From positions 4,464,001 to 4,528,000 of the forward strand of contig NZ_PGES01000001.1 of the NCBI RefSeq assembly GCF_002797895.1: DNA of 64,000 nucleotides. Direction: 5' to 3'. The position numbers were made by a program, and so were the translations under genes. The DNA comes from Janthinobacterium sp. 67. Its GTDB lineage: Bacteria > Pseudomonadota > Gammaproteobacteria > Burkholderiales > Burkholderiaceae_D. This document shows, in pieces, positions 1 through 9,027 of the stretch (position 1 is its first letter; each line of letters starts with the position of its first letter). The notes below the pieces were generated by a model. That model saw only the letters and a list, made by a program, of their open reading frames with translations. It made no database searches and had not been told where the DNA came from.

Positions 1-444
1 ATTCGGCGTGAAGCCGAAGTCGCGCGCCGGCGGCACGAGGATGTCGATGACGCGGTCTTCGGCCGCATCTTCGGCGCGAGCGCGCACTTTCTTCATTTCC
101 AGCGCGCGCGTCTGCTTGATGCCGATGTCGATCAGGTCGCGGATGATGGTGTCGACGTCGCGGCCCACATAACCGACTTCCGTGAATTTGGTTGCTTCGA
201 TCTTGATGAACGGCGCCTCGGCCAGCTTGGCCAGGCGGCGCGCGATTTCCGTCTTGCCGACGCCCGTGGGGCCGATCATGAGGATATTTTTTGGCGTGAT
301 TTCATGGCGCAGGGGCTCGGCCACCTGCTGGCGGCGCCAGCGGTTGCGCAGGGCGATGGCGACGGCGCGCTTGGCCTTGGCCTGGCCCACCACGTGCTTG
401 TCGAGTTCGGTAACGATTTCCGACGGGGTCATGTTCATGATCAT
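1..444 (-). CDS. hslU: ATP-dependent protease ATPase subunit HslU (N-terminal part, cut by window edge)
   Basis: HslU is the AAA+ unfoldase that feeds substrates into the HslV peptidase chamber in the cytoplasm. Only the first 148 residues are visible; the gene runs off the left edge. The Walker A motif GPTGVGKT lies at about residues 58-65, and the N-terminal part ([17 protein letters not shown], then ALRNRWRR) is typical of HslU. The start could be the ATG at 444 or the in-frame ATG at 438 or 432; 444 is the longest. It follows hslV by 33 nt on the same strand, the usual hslVU operon. Identity is secure from the N-terminus alone; intactness of the rest cannot be judged. Confidence 0.96.
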   Translation of the reverse strand, partial: MIMNMTPSEIVTELDKHVVGQAKAKRAVAIALRNRWRRQQVAEPLRHEITPKNILMIGPTGVGKTEIARRLAKLAEAPFIKIEATKFTEVGYVGRDVDTIIRDLIDIGIKQTRALEMKKVRARAEDAAEDRVIDILVPPARDFGFTPN

Positions 445-477
445 AGTTGGCTTTCTGTATTCTGTGCTCGGGGACGC

Positions 478-1014
478 TTAGTCCAAGGTCTCGATGATGT
501 GCGACATGTTCGTGTAGATGCAGAGTTCCGCGGCGATGGTCAGCGATTTCTTGACCACGTCGGCCGGCGACAAATCCGTGTTTTCCTGCAGCGCCTTGGC
601 GGCGGACTGGGCGTAGGTGCCGCCCGAGCCGATGGCGCCGATGCCGTCTTCCGGTTCCAGCACGTCGCCATTGCCCGTGATGACGAGGGTCGACTCGCTG
701 TCGGCCACCAGCAGCATCGCTTCCAGGCGGCGCAGCACGCGGTCGGTGCGCCAGTCCTTGGCCAGTTCGACGGAGGCGCGCAGCAGATTGCCCTGGTGTT
801 TTTCCAGCTTGCCTTCAAAGCGGTCGAGCAAGGTAAAAGCGTCGGCGGTGCCGCCGGCAAAGCCGACCAGGACTTTGCCCTGATACAACTTACGCACTTT
901 GCGGGCCGTGCCCTTCATGACGATGTTGCCGAGCGTTACCTGGCCGTCGCCGCCCAGGGCGACTTGCTTGCCGCGCCGGACGCAGAGGATGGTGGTGCCG
1001 TGAAATTGTTCCAT
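478..1014 (-). CDS. hslV: ATP-dependent protease peptidase subunit HslV
   Basis: HslV is the proteasome-like N-terminal-threonine peptidase that works with HslU on misfolded cytoplasmic proteins. The product is 178 residues, close to the usual ~176. The N-terminus [15 protein letters not shown] contains the processing point: removal of the first six residues exposes the catalytic Thr7. [10 protein letters not shown] and FAGGTADAF are family signatures. The ATG at 1014 is chosen over the upstream ATG at 1104 because a GAGG ribosome-binding site sits just before it and the extension is not family-like. hslU lies 33 nt downstream. The strong hairpin at 1155-1190 separates this operon from dksA. 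Confidence 0.97.
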   Translation of the reverse strand: MEQFHGTTILCVRRGKQVALGGDGQVTLGNIVMKGTARKVRKLYQGKVLVGFAGGTADAFTLLDRFEGKLEKHQGNLLRASVELAKDWRTDRVLRRLEAMLLVADSESTLVITGNGDVLEPEDGIGAIGSGGTYAQSAAKALQENTDLSPADVVKKSLTIAAELCIYTNMSHIIETLD

Positions 1015-1154
1015 AGTGACCTCAAAAGATTCGTGCGTATGCGTGCAAGAGCATGCGATTGCGCGCCCATGCTTCAAAAGTGGGGATGGAAAAGGCAATT
1101 GCAAGCGGCACTTGCCGCTGCCGTGCCTGCTTCAGTGTAGTCGGCGCGGGACGA

Positions 1155-1190
1155 AAAAAAAGCACGCAACCGAAGGTTGTGTGCTTTTTT
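1155..1190 (-). terminator. Rho-independent terminator downstream of dksA
   Basis: A 10-bp GC-containing stem (GCACGCAACC with GGTTGTGTGC, one G-U pair) closes on a GAA loop. It is flanked by a run of A on one side and T on the other, so it could work in both directions. On the minus strand it lies 46 nt after the dksA stop and ends in a U tract, separating dksA from hslVU. Confidence 0.85.
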
Positions 1191-1236
1191 ATCGCCATCG
1201 CGCAGCCGCCGAAGCGGCCACGCAAGGGGAGGGCGA

Positions 1237-1689
1237 TCAGTCGCCGTACAGCTTTTGCTTCAGTTCGCGCCGTTGCTGGGCTTCCAGCGACAGGGTGGCG
1301 GTAGGACGGGCGATCAGGCGCGGGATGCCGATAGGCTCGCCCGTTTCTTCGCACCAGCCATAGTCGCCGGCGTCGATGCTGGCGATCGATTGCTGCACTT
1401 TCTTCAGCAATTTGCGCTCGCGGTCGCGCGTGCGCAGTTCCAGCGCATGCTCTTCCTCGATGGTGGCGCGGTCGGCAGGGTCCGGTACGAGTACGGTTTC
1501 ACGCAAGTGTTCCGTGGTTTCGCCGGCGTTTTTCAGCAGGTCTTTTTCGAGCTGCTGCAGGCGCGCCTTGAAGAATGCCAGTTGTGCCGGATTCATGTAG
1601 TCATCTTCGCTCATGGCGCGAATTTGCTCTTCGCTGATGAGAGGGATGTCTTGGTTGGCGGCCGGGGTCGATTTATTAGTTTTGGTCAT
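1237..1689 (-). CDS. dksA: RNA polymerase-binding transcription factor DksA (degenerate zinc finger)
   Basis: DksA enters the RNA polymerase secondary channel and with ppGpp adjusts rRNA and amino acid promoters. The product is 150 residues. The coiled-coil tip motif DPADRA (Asp70, Asp73) needed for activity is present. The C-terminal four-cysteine zinc finger of E. coli DksA is reduced to Cys113-Thr116-Ser134-Ala137, so zinc binding by this site is unlikely. As far as I know this pattern is common in beta- and alphaproteobacterial DksA, so it is probably the main housekeeping copy. The ATG at 1689 is chosen because the longer reading frame has no family similarity. Its upstream neighbour is a COG0523 metal-handling GTPase. 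Confidence 0.94.
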   Translation of the reverse strand: MTKTNKSTPAANQDIPLISEEQIRAMSEDDYMNPAQLAFFKARLQQLEKDLLKNAGETTEHLRETVLVPDPADRATIEEEHALELRTRDRERKLLKKVQQSIASIDAGDYGWCEETGEPIGIPRLIARPTATLSLEAQQRRELKQKLYGD

Positions 1690-2170
1690 AACTTCGCTTA
1701 CCTTCGATACGACAGAGTTTTCAAATTGATCAGTTGATGCGGCGATACCGAGCAACTGTACAGGTTCCGCTTGGCATTGCTGTCCCGCTGTACTGCGTGC
1801 GACCTTGGCTTGCCGGCGTAAGTCAGGATTGCCGGCCGGCCATGGTGCCATGTTGATAACTTTTTACCGCTCTATGCCAGTCGCGCTATGCGCGCGTCAA
1901 CGGGCGTGTTGGGTGGATCGGTTGCATGCCTGGCATGCGGCCAGCGGCAGTTTGCCAGCATTTCATGACAGGCGAACGACATGGGCCGTTTTCGTCGCTG
2001 ATTTTGGCACGCTTTGCTTTATATTGCCATCCCGATTTGTTGACTAGCCGATCAGAGACGGCGACTTGTTGGTTTATACCAGCAAGATGGGTGTCGGACA
2101 GCGGGAAAGCGTGCTTAACTTTCCCTTTTGTTTCTGCTTTGCAACGGGTACTTTGCAGAACCCGGCTAGT
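1690..2170. other. Intergenic region between COG0523 gene and dksA, no gene seen
   Basis: This 481-bp gap must hold the dksA promoter (minus strand). Short plus-strand frames here start without convincing ribosome-binding sites and encode no recognisable protein. The string GTTTATACCA occurs twice, near 2072 and 2170. I see no clear Zur-type dyad and no terminator. Confidence 0.5.
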
Positions 2171-3253
2171 TTATACCAAACATTGTTCGAGTCCGCGAAT
2201 AAAAATGTCTTTTGGTAGATTTTTGCCAATAAAGACCATTTTGCTGCCGCGCACTTCGTTTTCGCCCCATTTGGCGCCCAAGTCGCTGCCCATCAGCTGG
2301 TGCACGCCCTGGAATACCACCTTGCGCTCGGCGCCCTGCATCAGCAGCACGCCCTTGTAGCGCAGCATGCGCGGACCATACACTTGCACCAGGCCGCCGA
2401 GGAACTCGTCGAGCTTGGCGCTGTCGAACGGTTGCGTGCTCTTGAAAACAAAGGCGGCGATATCGTCGCTGTGCTGCGCATGGTGGTGGTCGGCATGGCC
2501 GCAATCGGTGGCGCAGGCTTCAGTGTGCTTGTGCTCGTGCTTGTGCTCATGTGCGTGCTCATGTGCATGGTCATGATCGTGGACGTGCGCCGTTTCCGTG
2601 GCCAGGAAATCCGGGTCCAGTTCCAGCTTTTCGTTCAGGTTGAAGCCGCGGATGTCGAGTACTTCAGCCAGCGGGGCGCGGCCGAAATCGACCTTGGCGA
2701 TCGGTGCGCGGGGATTGATGCGCTTCAGGCGGCGCGTCAGGACGGCCACGTCTTCTTCACTGACGAGGTCGGTTTTCGACAGCAGCAGCTTGTCGGCAAA
2801 GCCCACTTGCCGCTGGGCTTCTTCGTATTCATCAAGTTGCTTCATCGCATGGCGGGCGTCGACCACCGTGAGGATGGCGTCGAGCATGTAGTGGCTGCCC
2901 ACTTCCTCGTCGACAAAGAAGGTTTGCGCCACGGGGCCGGGATTGGCCAGGCCCGTCGTTTCGATGACGACGCGGTCGAACGCCAGCAGGCCGGCGTCGC
3001 GCTTGCGCGCCAGTTCCGTCAAGCCCACGATCAGGTCGCCGCGCACGGTACAGCAGATGCAGCCGTTGTTCATTTCGATGATGTGCTCGTTGCTATCTTG
3101 CACCAGGATTTCATTGTCGATGTTTTCCTGGCCAAACTCGTTTTCGATCACGGCGATGCGCATGCCATGGTCTTCCTGCAGTATGCGGTTGAGCAAGGTG
3201 GTTTTGCCGGCGCCCAGGAAACCGGTGAGGATGGTGGTTGGAATCAGTGCCAT
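2171..3253 (-). CDS. COG0523/CobW-family GTP-binding metal chaperone
   Basis: This is a G3E-family GTPase of the CobW/YjiA/ZNG type, 360 residues, proposed to deliver zinc or another metal to client proteins in the cytoplasm. Walker A GFLGAGKTT is at 11-19, the signature metal site CICC at 65-68, and the SKTD nucleotide specificity motif at 159-162. A very His-rich linker spans about 223-261 and includes a few Cys, typical of metal-storing members. A CobW C-terminal domain follows from about residue 265. The ATG at 3253 is chosen because the family begins with MALIPTTILTG; the ribosome-binding site is weak. Substrate metal and client are not visible from sequence. It lies upstream of dksA on the same strand. 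Confidence 0.9.
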   Translation of the reverse strand: MALIPTTILTGFLGAGKTTLLNRILQEDHGMRIAVIENEFGQENIDNEILVQDSNEHIIEMNNGCICCTVRGDLIVGLTELARKRDAGLLAFDRVVIETTGLANPGPVAQTFFVDEEVGSHYMLDAILTVVDARHAMKQLDEYEEAQRQVGFADKLLLSKTDLVSEEDVAVLTRRLKRINPRAPIAKVDFGRAPLAEVLDIRGFNLNEKLELDPDFLATETAHVHDHDHAHEHAHEHKHEHKHTEACATDCGHADHHHAQHSDDIAAFVFKSTQPFDSAKLDEFLGGLVQVYGPRMLRYKGVLLMQGAERKVVFQGVHQLMGSDLGAKWGENEVRGSKMVFIGKNLPKDIFIRGLEQCLV

Positions 3254-3391
3254 GAAGGAGCCTATGCTGTAATCGGTGGTGCCGCCGCGCAAGCGGACGA
3301 ATCCGGACGATTATGCCGGAATTTTGCAAAAGCTTGCAAATGCGCGCCGATCCGCTTGATATGGATCAGGCTAGCCCAGGGGCGCGGCTAT

Positions 3392-4339
3392 CTACTTGAC
3401 CTTGGCGCGCGGGTGGGCCTGGTCGTAGACGTGCGCCAGGTGCTGGAAATCGAGCGCCGTGTAGACCTGGGTCGAGGTGATGCTGGAATGGCCCAGCATT
3501 TCCTGCACGGCGCGCAAGTCGCCCGACGACTGCAGCACGTGCGAAGCGAACGAGTGGCGCAGCACGTGCGGGTGCACATTCGCGGGAATCTCGGCGGCCA
3601 GACCATGCGCCTTCAGGCGCAGCTGCAGCACGCGGGGCGAGATGCGTGTGCCACGCGTGCTTAAAAACAAGGCAGCGCTGCCATCGGCCGCCGGCGGGCG
3701 CACGGCCAGCCAGGCAGTCAGGGCCACGAGGGCCGCCTTGCCGACCGGCACCTTGCGCATCTTGTTGCCCTTGCCCGTGACGATGACTTCGAAGCTGGCC
3801 ATGTCGAGCCATCCCAGCGAGGCGGGCTGGCCGCCATCGGCCTTGCAGTAATGGGTGTCCAGGCTGGTCAGTTCGGAGACGCGCAAGCCGCTCGAATACA
3901 GCAGCTCGAACATGGCGCGGTTGCACAGTTGCTCGGGCTCGGCGGCGCTTTGCTGGTGTTGCGCGGGCGCCACGAGGCGCACGGCATCGTCCACAGACAG
4001 GGCTTTGGGTAAGGTTTTGGCCCGCTTGGGCGCGCGGATGCCGTCGACGGGATTGGCGTCGAGCTGGGTCTCGCCGCTGAGCCAGTTGAAAAAGCCCCGC
4101 CACGACGACAGCTTGCGGGCGATCGAGCGCGGGTCGAGTCCACCGGCGTGCAGCTTGGCCGTGTAGCGGCGTACTTCGTTGTGCGCCAGCGCCGTCCATG
4201 GCGTGTTGCCGCTCAGTTCCAGCAAGGCGCGCAGGTCGCGCCCGTAGGCGTTCAGCGTATGCGGCGACAGCTTGCGCTGCGTGGCCAGCTGCGCCAGGTA
4301 GGCGTCGAGCCACTCGGCCTTGCCGCGCGCGTCACCCAC
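3392..4339 (-). CDS. xerC: Tyrosine recombinase XerC
   Basis: XerC and XerD resolve chromosome dimers at dif during division. The product is 315 residues with an N-terminal SAM-like core-binding domain and a C-terminal catalytic domain. All catalytic residues can be placed: Arg153, Lys190, His258, Arg261, His284 and the nucleophile Tyr293 (SSGLRVSEL, HPHVLRHSFASH, LGHSSITSTQVYT). The start is GTG at 4339, seven bases after the stop of the DUF484 gene, so the two are translationally close. Linkage to a DUF484 gene is the usual chromosomal xerC setting, which favours XerC over a mobile-element integrase. A dif site is not expected here and none was seen. Confidence 0.95.
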   Translation of the reverse strand: MGDARGKAEWLDAYLAQLATQRKLSPHTLNAYGRDLRALLELSGNTPWTALAHNEVRRYTAKLHAGGLDPRSIARKLSSWRGFFNWLSGETQLDANPVDGIRAPKRAKTLPKALSVDDAVRLVAPAQHQQSAAEPEQLCNRAMFELLYSSGLRVSELTSLDTHYCKADGGQPASLGWLDMASFEVIVTGKGNKMRKVPVGKAALVALTAWLAVRPPAADGSAALFLSTRGTRISPRVLQLRLKAHGLAAEIPANVHPHVLRHSFASHVLQSSGDLRAVQEMLGHSSITSTQVYTALDFQHLAHVYDQAHPRAKVK

Positions 4340-4346
4340 GGCGTTC

Positions 4347-5024
4347 TCAGGCTGGCGAGCCGGCGCGCAGCGCGGCCAGGGCGGCGCTGGCCGTGGCGCC
4401 GATATGCACGAGGAAGTCCGTTCCCATGCTCGACGTAAAGCGTTCGCTGTCGGGCGAGCCGAGCACCAGCAAGCCGAAGGTGCCCGTGGTGTTCGGGGCG
4501 CGCAGGGCGATCATGACGGTCGATTCGATTTTATCCGCCTGCAACCAGTGCACGGCTTCGAAATCGCGGTTGCTGCCGCAATACGGCGTTTGCAGGCTGT
4601 TGGCGAACATGCGCACGTCGGCCGTGACATCTTCCGTGAACCAGCCGTCGGCGTGTTCCGGCAGCACTTGCCACAGCCGCAGGCTGACGTAGGGCACGTC
4701 GAAATTGCTTTGCAGCGCGTCGACCAGCACGCGCGGCATGTCCGCATCGTTGCGCACTTGCAGCATGGCCTGGTTCCAGCCGTGGAATTTGCTGGCGATA
4801 TCGCCATTTTCCTCGGCCACGCGGCTCAGCTTGGACATGCGCAGTTCCAGCGCCTTGTACTTGTCGCGCATCACTTCCATCTGCCGCTCCTGCAGCGAGA
4901 TGGTGCGTCCCGTCAGCGGGCTGCTCAGCTTGACCTCGCCGAGCAGGGCGGTATGCTCTTCGAAGAAATTCGGATGCTCGCTCAGGTACTGGGCGACGGT
5001 GCTGGAATCGAGTGTGGCGGTCAT
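4347..5024 (-). CDS. DUF484 family protein
   Basis: A 225-residue cytoplasmic protein of the DUF484 (YigA-like) family, characteristically encoded just before xerC. The N-terminus carries the family pattern VAQYLSEHPNFFEEH, followed by a helical, probably coiled-coil stretch (about residues 40-80, ERQMEVMRDKYKALELRM) and then a GAF-like alpha/beta domain. Its function is not established. In many proteobacteria dapF is the next gene upstream; here a porin and a Sel1-repeat gene lie between them. xerC begins seven bases after its stop, so they form an operon. Confidence 0.88.
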   Translation of the reverse strand: MTATLDSSTVAQYLSEHPNFFEEHTALLGEVKLSSPLTGRTISLQERQMEVMRDKYKALELRMSKLSRVAEENGDIASKFHGWNQAMLQVRNDADMPRVLVDALQSNFDVPYVSLRLWQVLPEHADGWFTEDVTADVRMFANSLQTPYCGSNRDFEAVHWLQADKIESTVMIALRAPNTTGTFGLLVLGSPDSERFTSSMGTDFLVHIGATASAALAALRAGSPA

Positions 5025-5125
5025 TGAGAATATCTGTCAGTGAAAGTTGAACGCTTCATTCTAACCGAGAGTACGGCGGCATAGGCGCAAAGGGCGAGGC
5101 GCCCGTGCATTTTCCGTGTGCCCAT

Positions 5126-5157
5126 GAAAAAAGCGGCATGGTTGCCCATGCCGCTTT
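5126..5157 (-). terminator. Rho-independent terminator of the porin gene
   Basis: A perfect 11-bp stem (AAGCGGCATGG with CCATGCCGCTT) with a four-base loop is followed on the minus strand by a run of U. It lies about 45 nt past the porin stop codon and isolates the porin from the DUF484-xerC operon. Confidence 0.88.
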
Positions 5158-5202
5158 GCCTTCCTTGCTCAGCAATCACCCGCAGAGGGTGATTGCGGGG
5201 CA

Positions 5203-6222
5203 TTAGAAGTTGTGATGTAAGCCCAGGCCGATGTAGGTCCGCGAAACATCTGCCTTGCGGTTCGAAATGTCCGCGTACAGGTAGGTGCGCTTCGACAGGT
5301 TGTAGTCGTAGCCCAGCGATGCCTGCTTGGTTTTGGTCACGCCGTCTGGCGTTTTTTGACCGTAGCCAGCGCGGATTTTGCCCGGGCCGACGTCGTAGTT
5401 GGCGCCGACCAGCCATGCTTTGGTGTCCGTATTGACGAGCTTGAAGTTGCTGTCATCCTGATGCTGGTACGACGCCATCAGTTTCAGTTCCGTGATCGGA
5501 TTGAACGATGCGGCAACCGACCACAGCTTGGCTTCCAGCGCATTGCGCTCGTAGGCGGCCATGGCGGCGAATTGTGTGCTGTTGTACGTGGCCGAAACCG
5601 AGTACGGGTTCACTTCTGGCACGGCATTGAGCGGTACGGCGCGGTTGGCTGCTGTGGCAGTGATGGCGGCGTTGCCATTGGCTTCCTTGGCGGCGACGGT
5701 GGCATTGATCTGGAAGCCGCTAAATACTGGCGAGTTGTAGAACACGGCGTTCGAGAAGCGGTTACGCGAGTTGCCTGGTGCACTCAGCGGATCGCTGGTG
5801 TAGGCAGCCACCGTGATGTCGGTCTGGAAGCCGGCGGTCGTCGGCATGCCCGACCATGGTTCGAACGCAGTGCTCGCTTCCTGGAAAGCGGTCAGGCCAC
5901 GGCCCAGACGCACGGTACCGAAGTCGCCTTGCAGACCGACGCGGCTTTGACCCTGGAACAGCGGACGGGAGTTGCTTTCCAGCGTACCCGTGTCGGATTC
6001 ATAGCGAATTTCCAGTTGGAAAATGGCTTTCAAGCCATTGCCCAGATCTTCCGTACCCTTGAAACCCAGCTTGTTGTTGTCGCGTTTCGTCACGACAGTG
6101 CTCGAACCGGTCGTTTTGCCCAGGCCCGCATCGATCGTGCCGTAGATTTGGACGGACGACTGCGCTTGTGCGGTTGCGGCAAAGGCGCCGAAGAGTGCGA
6201 GGGCAACGAGTGATTTTTTCAT
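5203..6222 (-). CDS. General porin of the Gram-negative OmpC-like (Porin_4) family
   Basis: A 339-residue trimeric-type outer-membrane porin for small hydrophilic solutes. A classical signal peptide (MKKSLVALALFGAFAATAQA) is followed by the betaproteobacterial porin start QSSVQIYGTIDAGLG. KLGFKGTEDLGNGLKAIFQ, GDFGTVRLGRGL and a terminal aromatic residue after YIGLGLHHNF are standard for the family and for BAM-dependent assembly. The gene is monocistronic: its own terminator lies at 5126-5157 and about 400 bp separate it from the divergent Sel1 gene. Specificity cannot be told from sequence. Confidence 0.93.
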   Translation of the reverse strand: MKKSLVALALFGAFAATAQAQSSVQIYGTIDAGLGKTTGSSTVVTKRDNNKLGFKGTEDLGNGLKAIFQLEIRYESDTGTLESNSRPLFQGQSRVGLQGDFGTVRLGRGLTAFQEASTAFEPWSGMPTTAGFQTDITVAAYTSDPLSAPGNSRNRFSNAVFYNSPVFSGFQINATVAAKEANGNAAITATAANRAVPLNAVPEVNPYSVSATYNSTQFAAMAAYERNALEAKLWSVAASFNPITELKLMASYQHQDDSNFKLVNTDTKAWLVGANYDVGPGKIRAGYGQKTPDGVTKTKQASLGYDYNLSKRTYLYADISNRKADVSRTYIGLGLHHNF

Positions 6223-6638
6223 GTCTTATTCCCTATTAAAAAGTGAGTTCCGTCCGAGATCCGAGCAGATTGAAATGCGCCAACTGCCGCGTTTCGATGA
6301 ATGAACCTTAATTCGTCGGCGCGCAAGTCGTGTGGGATTGGTCAAATATGCGTGAAAAGATTGGTGAAAAGCGGCATAACTGCATGCCCCTGTTGTATTT
6401 TTGTAACGCGCGGTTTCTGTCGCTCCTGCGCCGATGAGCAACGTTCTCCCATCGCCACGCTCGCGGCGCCTTGCCATATTGACGTGTCCAGGCCACGACA
6501 TTGTTGCGTTGAATCAAGTTCTTAAGCCGGCTTTGGCGGATTTATGACACAAGGACGTTACACTAAGGGACGGCCTGCATCGATGGGCCTGGAGACGGCT
6601 CACCATTATTAGAATCATTGACTCAATATCGAGAATCG
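6223..6638. other. Divergent intergenic region between porin and Sel1-repeat gene
   Basis: This 416-bp stretch must contain the promoters for the porin (minus) and the Sel1-repeat gene (plus). It is less GC-rich than its surroundings. Short frames on both strands look like chance. I see no convincing RNA structure or repeat. Confidence 0.5.
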
Positions 6639-8141
6639 ATGGCAAATCGCGAAACATTAGGATTGATCAAGGGCGCACGTGCTGGCGATGTCGCTTGCCA
6701 GCTGGCGTTGGGACGGGTGTATCTGTTTGGGCAGGGTGTGCCGCAAAGCTTGCCGACCGCCTTGCACTGGCTGGCGCGGGCGGCCCAGGAGGATAGCGAG
6801 GAAGCGTGTTTGCTGATAGGCATGCACGTGCCTTTCGAAGTGGCGCAACCGGCGGCCAAGGCGCTGATTCCCTATTACGCGCAGGCCTTCGATACCGGCC
6901 TCGTGCAGGCAGGGCTGGTGCTGGCGCAACTGGTGCTGGCCAATGCCGCCAGCAGCAGTGAAGCCTTGCGCGCCAAGGCGCGCGTGGCGCTGGACGCCGC
7001 CGTGCGCGCCGGCTTGCCCGATGCGCAATGGTTGCTCTCCATGCACGAAGGATCGCTTGCAGCGTCCGGGCCGGACAAGGGCCTTGCTGTCGAGCCCGTT
7101 TTCGATGGCGACGCGCCGCTGCACGCCTGGCTGGAGCAGGCTTGGAACCAGGGCAATCATGCGGGCTTTTTGTCGCAAGGCCTGCCGCTGGCGCGTGAGT
7201 TGCTTCAGCGCCAGGCGGCGGCTGGCGCGCGCACGATCGCCCTCGACGCGCAGCAGGTGCTGTTGCTGTCGCGTTGCGCCCAGGCATTGGCGCCCGGCGG
7301 CGATGCGGAAGGCTGGCAGTGCTGCGAACTGGCCGCGCATGGTGGCGACCGCACGGCGCAGCTGGAGCTGGGGCTCGGCTATGCGCGCATGGATGCGCAC
7401 GGCCAGCGCCAGGCCACGCGCAATGGCGCGGCCAATTTCAAGCGTGCCGTGCGCTGGCTGACGCAGGCGGGCGAGCAGGGACTGGCTGAAGCCTGGTTCG
7501 TGCTGTCGCGTATCTATACAAAACCGGAATTTTCCCAGCGCAATGTGGTGGAAGCCCATTTCTGCCTGGAGCGTGCCGCCGACCTGGGGCATGGCCCGGC
7601 CCAGCTCGAGTGCGGCATGCATGCGTGGCGTAACCGCCGCGACGGCGTCAACAACGATGTGCGGGCCGCGTACTGGCTGCTGCAGGCGCAGGCGCAAGGC
7701 AGCCGTGAAGCGGAAGCGGCGCTGGCGAAAATCGCGCCGCGAGGCGAGCCCGGCGACTGGGGCCAGGGTGCCGCCATGCACGCGGATGGGCATTTGCGCC
7801 AGCTGAGTCAGAGCCACCCTCTGCTGGCGGCGCGCCTGGAACTGGCGCGCTGCTTTCATCTGTCGCGTGCCGAGGCGCTGCTGCTCGACATCCATGCGGC
7901 CGACCAAGGGCATTGTTTGCTGATCGATATCAGCGCCACGCATGGACGCGGCAAGCGGCGCCTCGTGCTGATCCGCACGGCGCTGGAGCGTCAGTTGCTC
8001 GACCAGGTGGTGCGCCTGTTCGAGCGCGTCGATTGCGGCATCGATGGTCCGGAAGGCAATTACCGGCAGCGCCTGTACCGCCTGAAGTGCTATCTGGCCG
8101 AGCTCGATGCCGCGCAGGAACAGCAGTTCCTGGCGGCATGA
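6639..8141 (+). CDS. Sel1-repeat (TPR-like) protein
   Basis: A 500-residue protein built from Sel1-like repeats, which form alpha-solenoid scaffolds for protein contacts. Clear repeats appear near the N-terminus (LALGRVYLFGQGVPQSLPTA) and between about residues 240 and 370 (AQLELGLGYARMD; AEAWFVLSRIYTKPEF; AQLECGMHAWRN). No signal peptide or membrane segment is seen, so a cytoplasmic location is likely. The C-terminal ~130 residues lack repeats and resemble nothing I recognise. The ATG at 6639 with GAGAA upstream is preferred; an in-frame TTG at 6618 would add seven residues. It converges on dapF with only 11 bp between the stops. Confidence 0.8.
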   Translation: MANRETLGLIKGARAGDVACQLALGRVYLFGQGVPQSLPTALHWLARAAQEDSEEACLLIGMHVPFEVAQPAAKALIPYYAQAFDTGLVQAGLVLAQLVLANAASSSEALRAKARVALDAAVRAGLPDAQWLLSMHEGSLAASGPDKGLAVEPVFDGDAPLHAWLEQAWNQGNHAGFLSQGLPLARELLQRQAAAGARTIALDAQQVLLLSRCAQALAPGGDAEGWQCCELAAHGGDRTAQLELGLGYARMDAHGQRQATRNGAANFKRAVRWLTQAGEQGLAEAWFVLSRIYTKPEFSQRNVVEAHFCLERAADLGHGPAQLECGMHAWRNRRDGVNNDVRAAYWLLQAQAQGSREAEAALAKIAPRGEPGDWGQGAAMHADGHLRQLSQSHPLLAARLELARCFHLSRAEALLLDIHAADQGHCLLIDISATHGRGKRRLVLIRTALERQLLDQVVRLFERVDCGIDGPEGNYRQRLYRLKCYLAELDAAQEQQFLAA

Positions 8142-8152
8142 TGCAGCGTTGA

Positions 8153-9016
8153 TTACAGCTCGATCGTGCCTTCGAACACGGTCACGGCCGGGCCCGTCAT
8201 CAGGACGGGGTGGCCGGGGCCCTGCCAGGCGATCGACAGCTCGCCGCCGCGCGCGCTGATGTGCACCGGGGAATCGAGCAAGCCGCGACGGATGCCGGCC
8301 ACGGCGGCCGCGCAGGCGCCCGTGCCGCACGCCAGGGTTTCGCCCGCGCCCCGTTCGAACACGCGCAGTTTCACGTGCTGGCGGTTGACGACCTGCATGT
8401 AGCCGGCGTTGACCCGGCGTGGGAAACGCGGATGGTGCTCGATCAGCGGGCCCGATCGTTCCAGGTCTTGCGCGTCGACATCGTCGACCACTTGCACGGC
8501 GTGCGGATTGCCCATCGACACGACGGACACCAGCACGGGAGCCGCGTGGCCCGGCAGTGCCAGGTCCAGCGGCCACAACAGATCGGTGCCTTGCTCCACA
8601 CCGGCGAGGCCCGCCGCATCGAACGGCACCAGCGCCGGCTCGAGCACGGGCGCGCCCATGTCGACCGTGATGCTGCCGTCGAGTTCCAGGCGCGGCGCGA
8701 TGACGCCGGCCATGGTTTCCACGCGGATGCTCGCCTTGCTTGACAATCCTTTTTCGCTGACGAACTTGACGAAGGCGCGCGCGCCGTTGCCACATTGCTC
8801 GACTTCGCCGCCATCGTTGTTATAGATGCGGTAGCGGAAGTCGCAGCCGGGCAGGCGCGGTTTTTCCACCACGAGGATCTGGTCGGCGCCGATGCCGAAA
8901 CGGCGGTCGGCCAAACGCTGCCACTGGGCCGGCGTGAAATCGATATTCTGGTTGATGGCGTCGATGACGATGAAGTCATTGCCGGCGCCATGCATTTTCG
9001 TAAAGTGGAGTTTCAT
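8153..9016 (-). CDS. dapF: Diaminopimelate epimerase
   Basis: DapF interconverts LL- and meso-diaminopimelate for lysine and peptidoglycan synthesis. The product is 287 residues. The two catalytic cysteines of this PLP-independent epimerase are at Cys75 (QCGNGARAF) and Cys230 ([12 protein letters not shown]). [12 protein letters not shown] at the N-terminus is a family signature. The start is the ATG at 9016; the longer frame would overlap the end of the upstream acyltransferase gene. It follows the two acyltransferase genes on the same strand and overlaps neither, so co-transcription is likely. Confidence 0.97.
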   Translation of the reverse strand: MKLHFTKMHGAGNDFIVIDAINQNIDFTPAQWQRLADRRFGIGADQILVVEKPRLPGCDFRYRIYNNDGGEVEQCGNGARAFVKFVSEKGLSSKASIRVETMAGVIAPRLELDGSITVDMGAPVLEPALVPFDAAGLAGVEQGTDLLWPLDLALPGHAAPVLVSVVSMGNPHAVQVVDDVDAQDLERSGPLIEHHPRFPRRVNAGYMQVVNRQHVKLRVFERGAGETLACGTGACAAAVAGIRRGLLDSPVHISARGGELSIAWQGPGHPVLMTGPAVTVFEGTIEL

Positions 9017-9027
9017 GTTCTGCCGTA

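Noticed and set aside
1690..2170. Zur box before dksA
   Set aside because: No dyad close to the GTTATA-type consensus was found; the repeated GTTTATACCA is not palindromic enough.
2500..2590. Short tandem DNA repeat rich in GTGCTCATG
   Set aside because: It is the codon pattern of the His-rich metal-binding linker in the COG0523 protein, not an independent repeat.
6618..6638. TTG start giving a seven-residue longer Sel1 protein
   Set aside because: The ATG at 6639 has a better placed GAGAA site; the extension has no family similarity.
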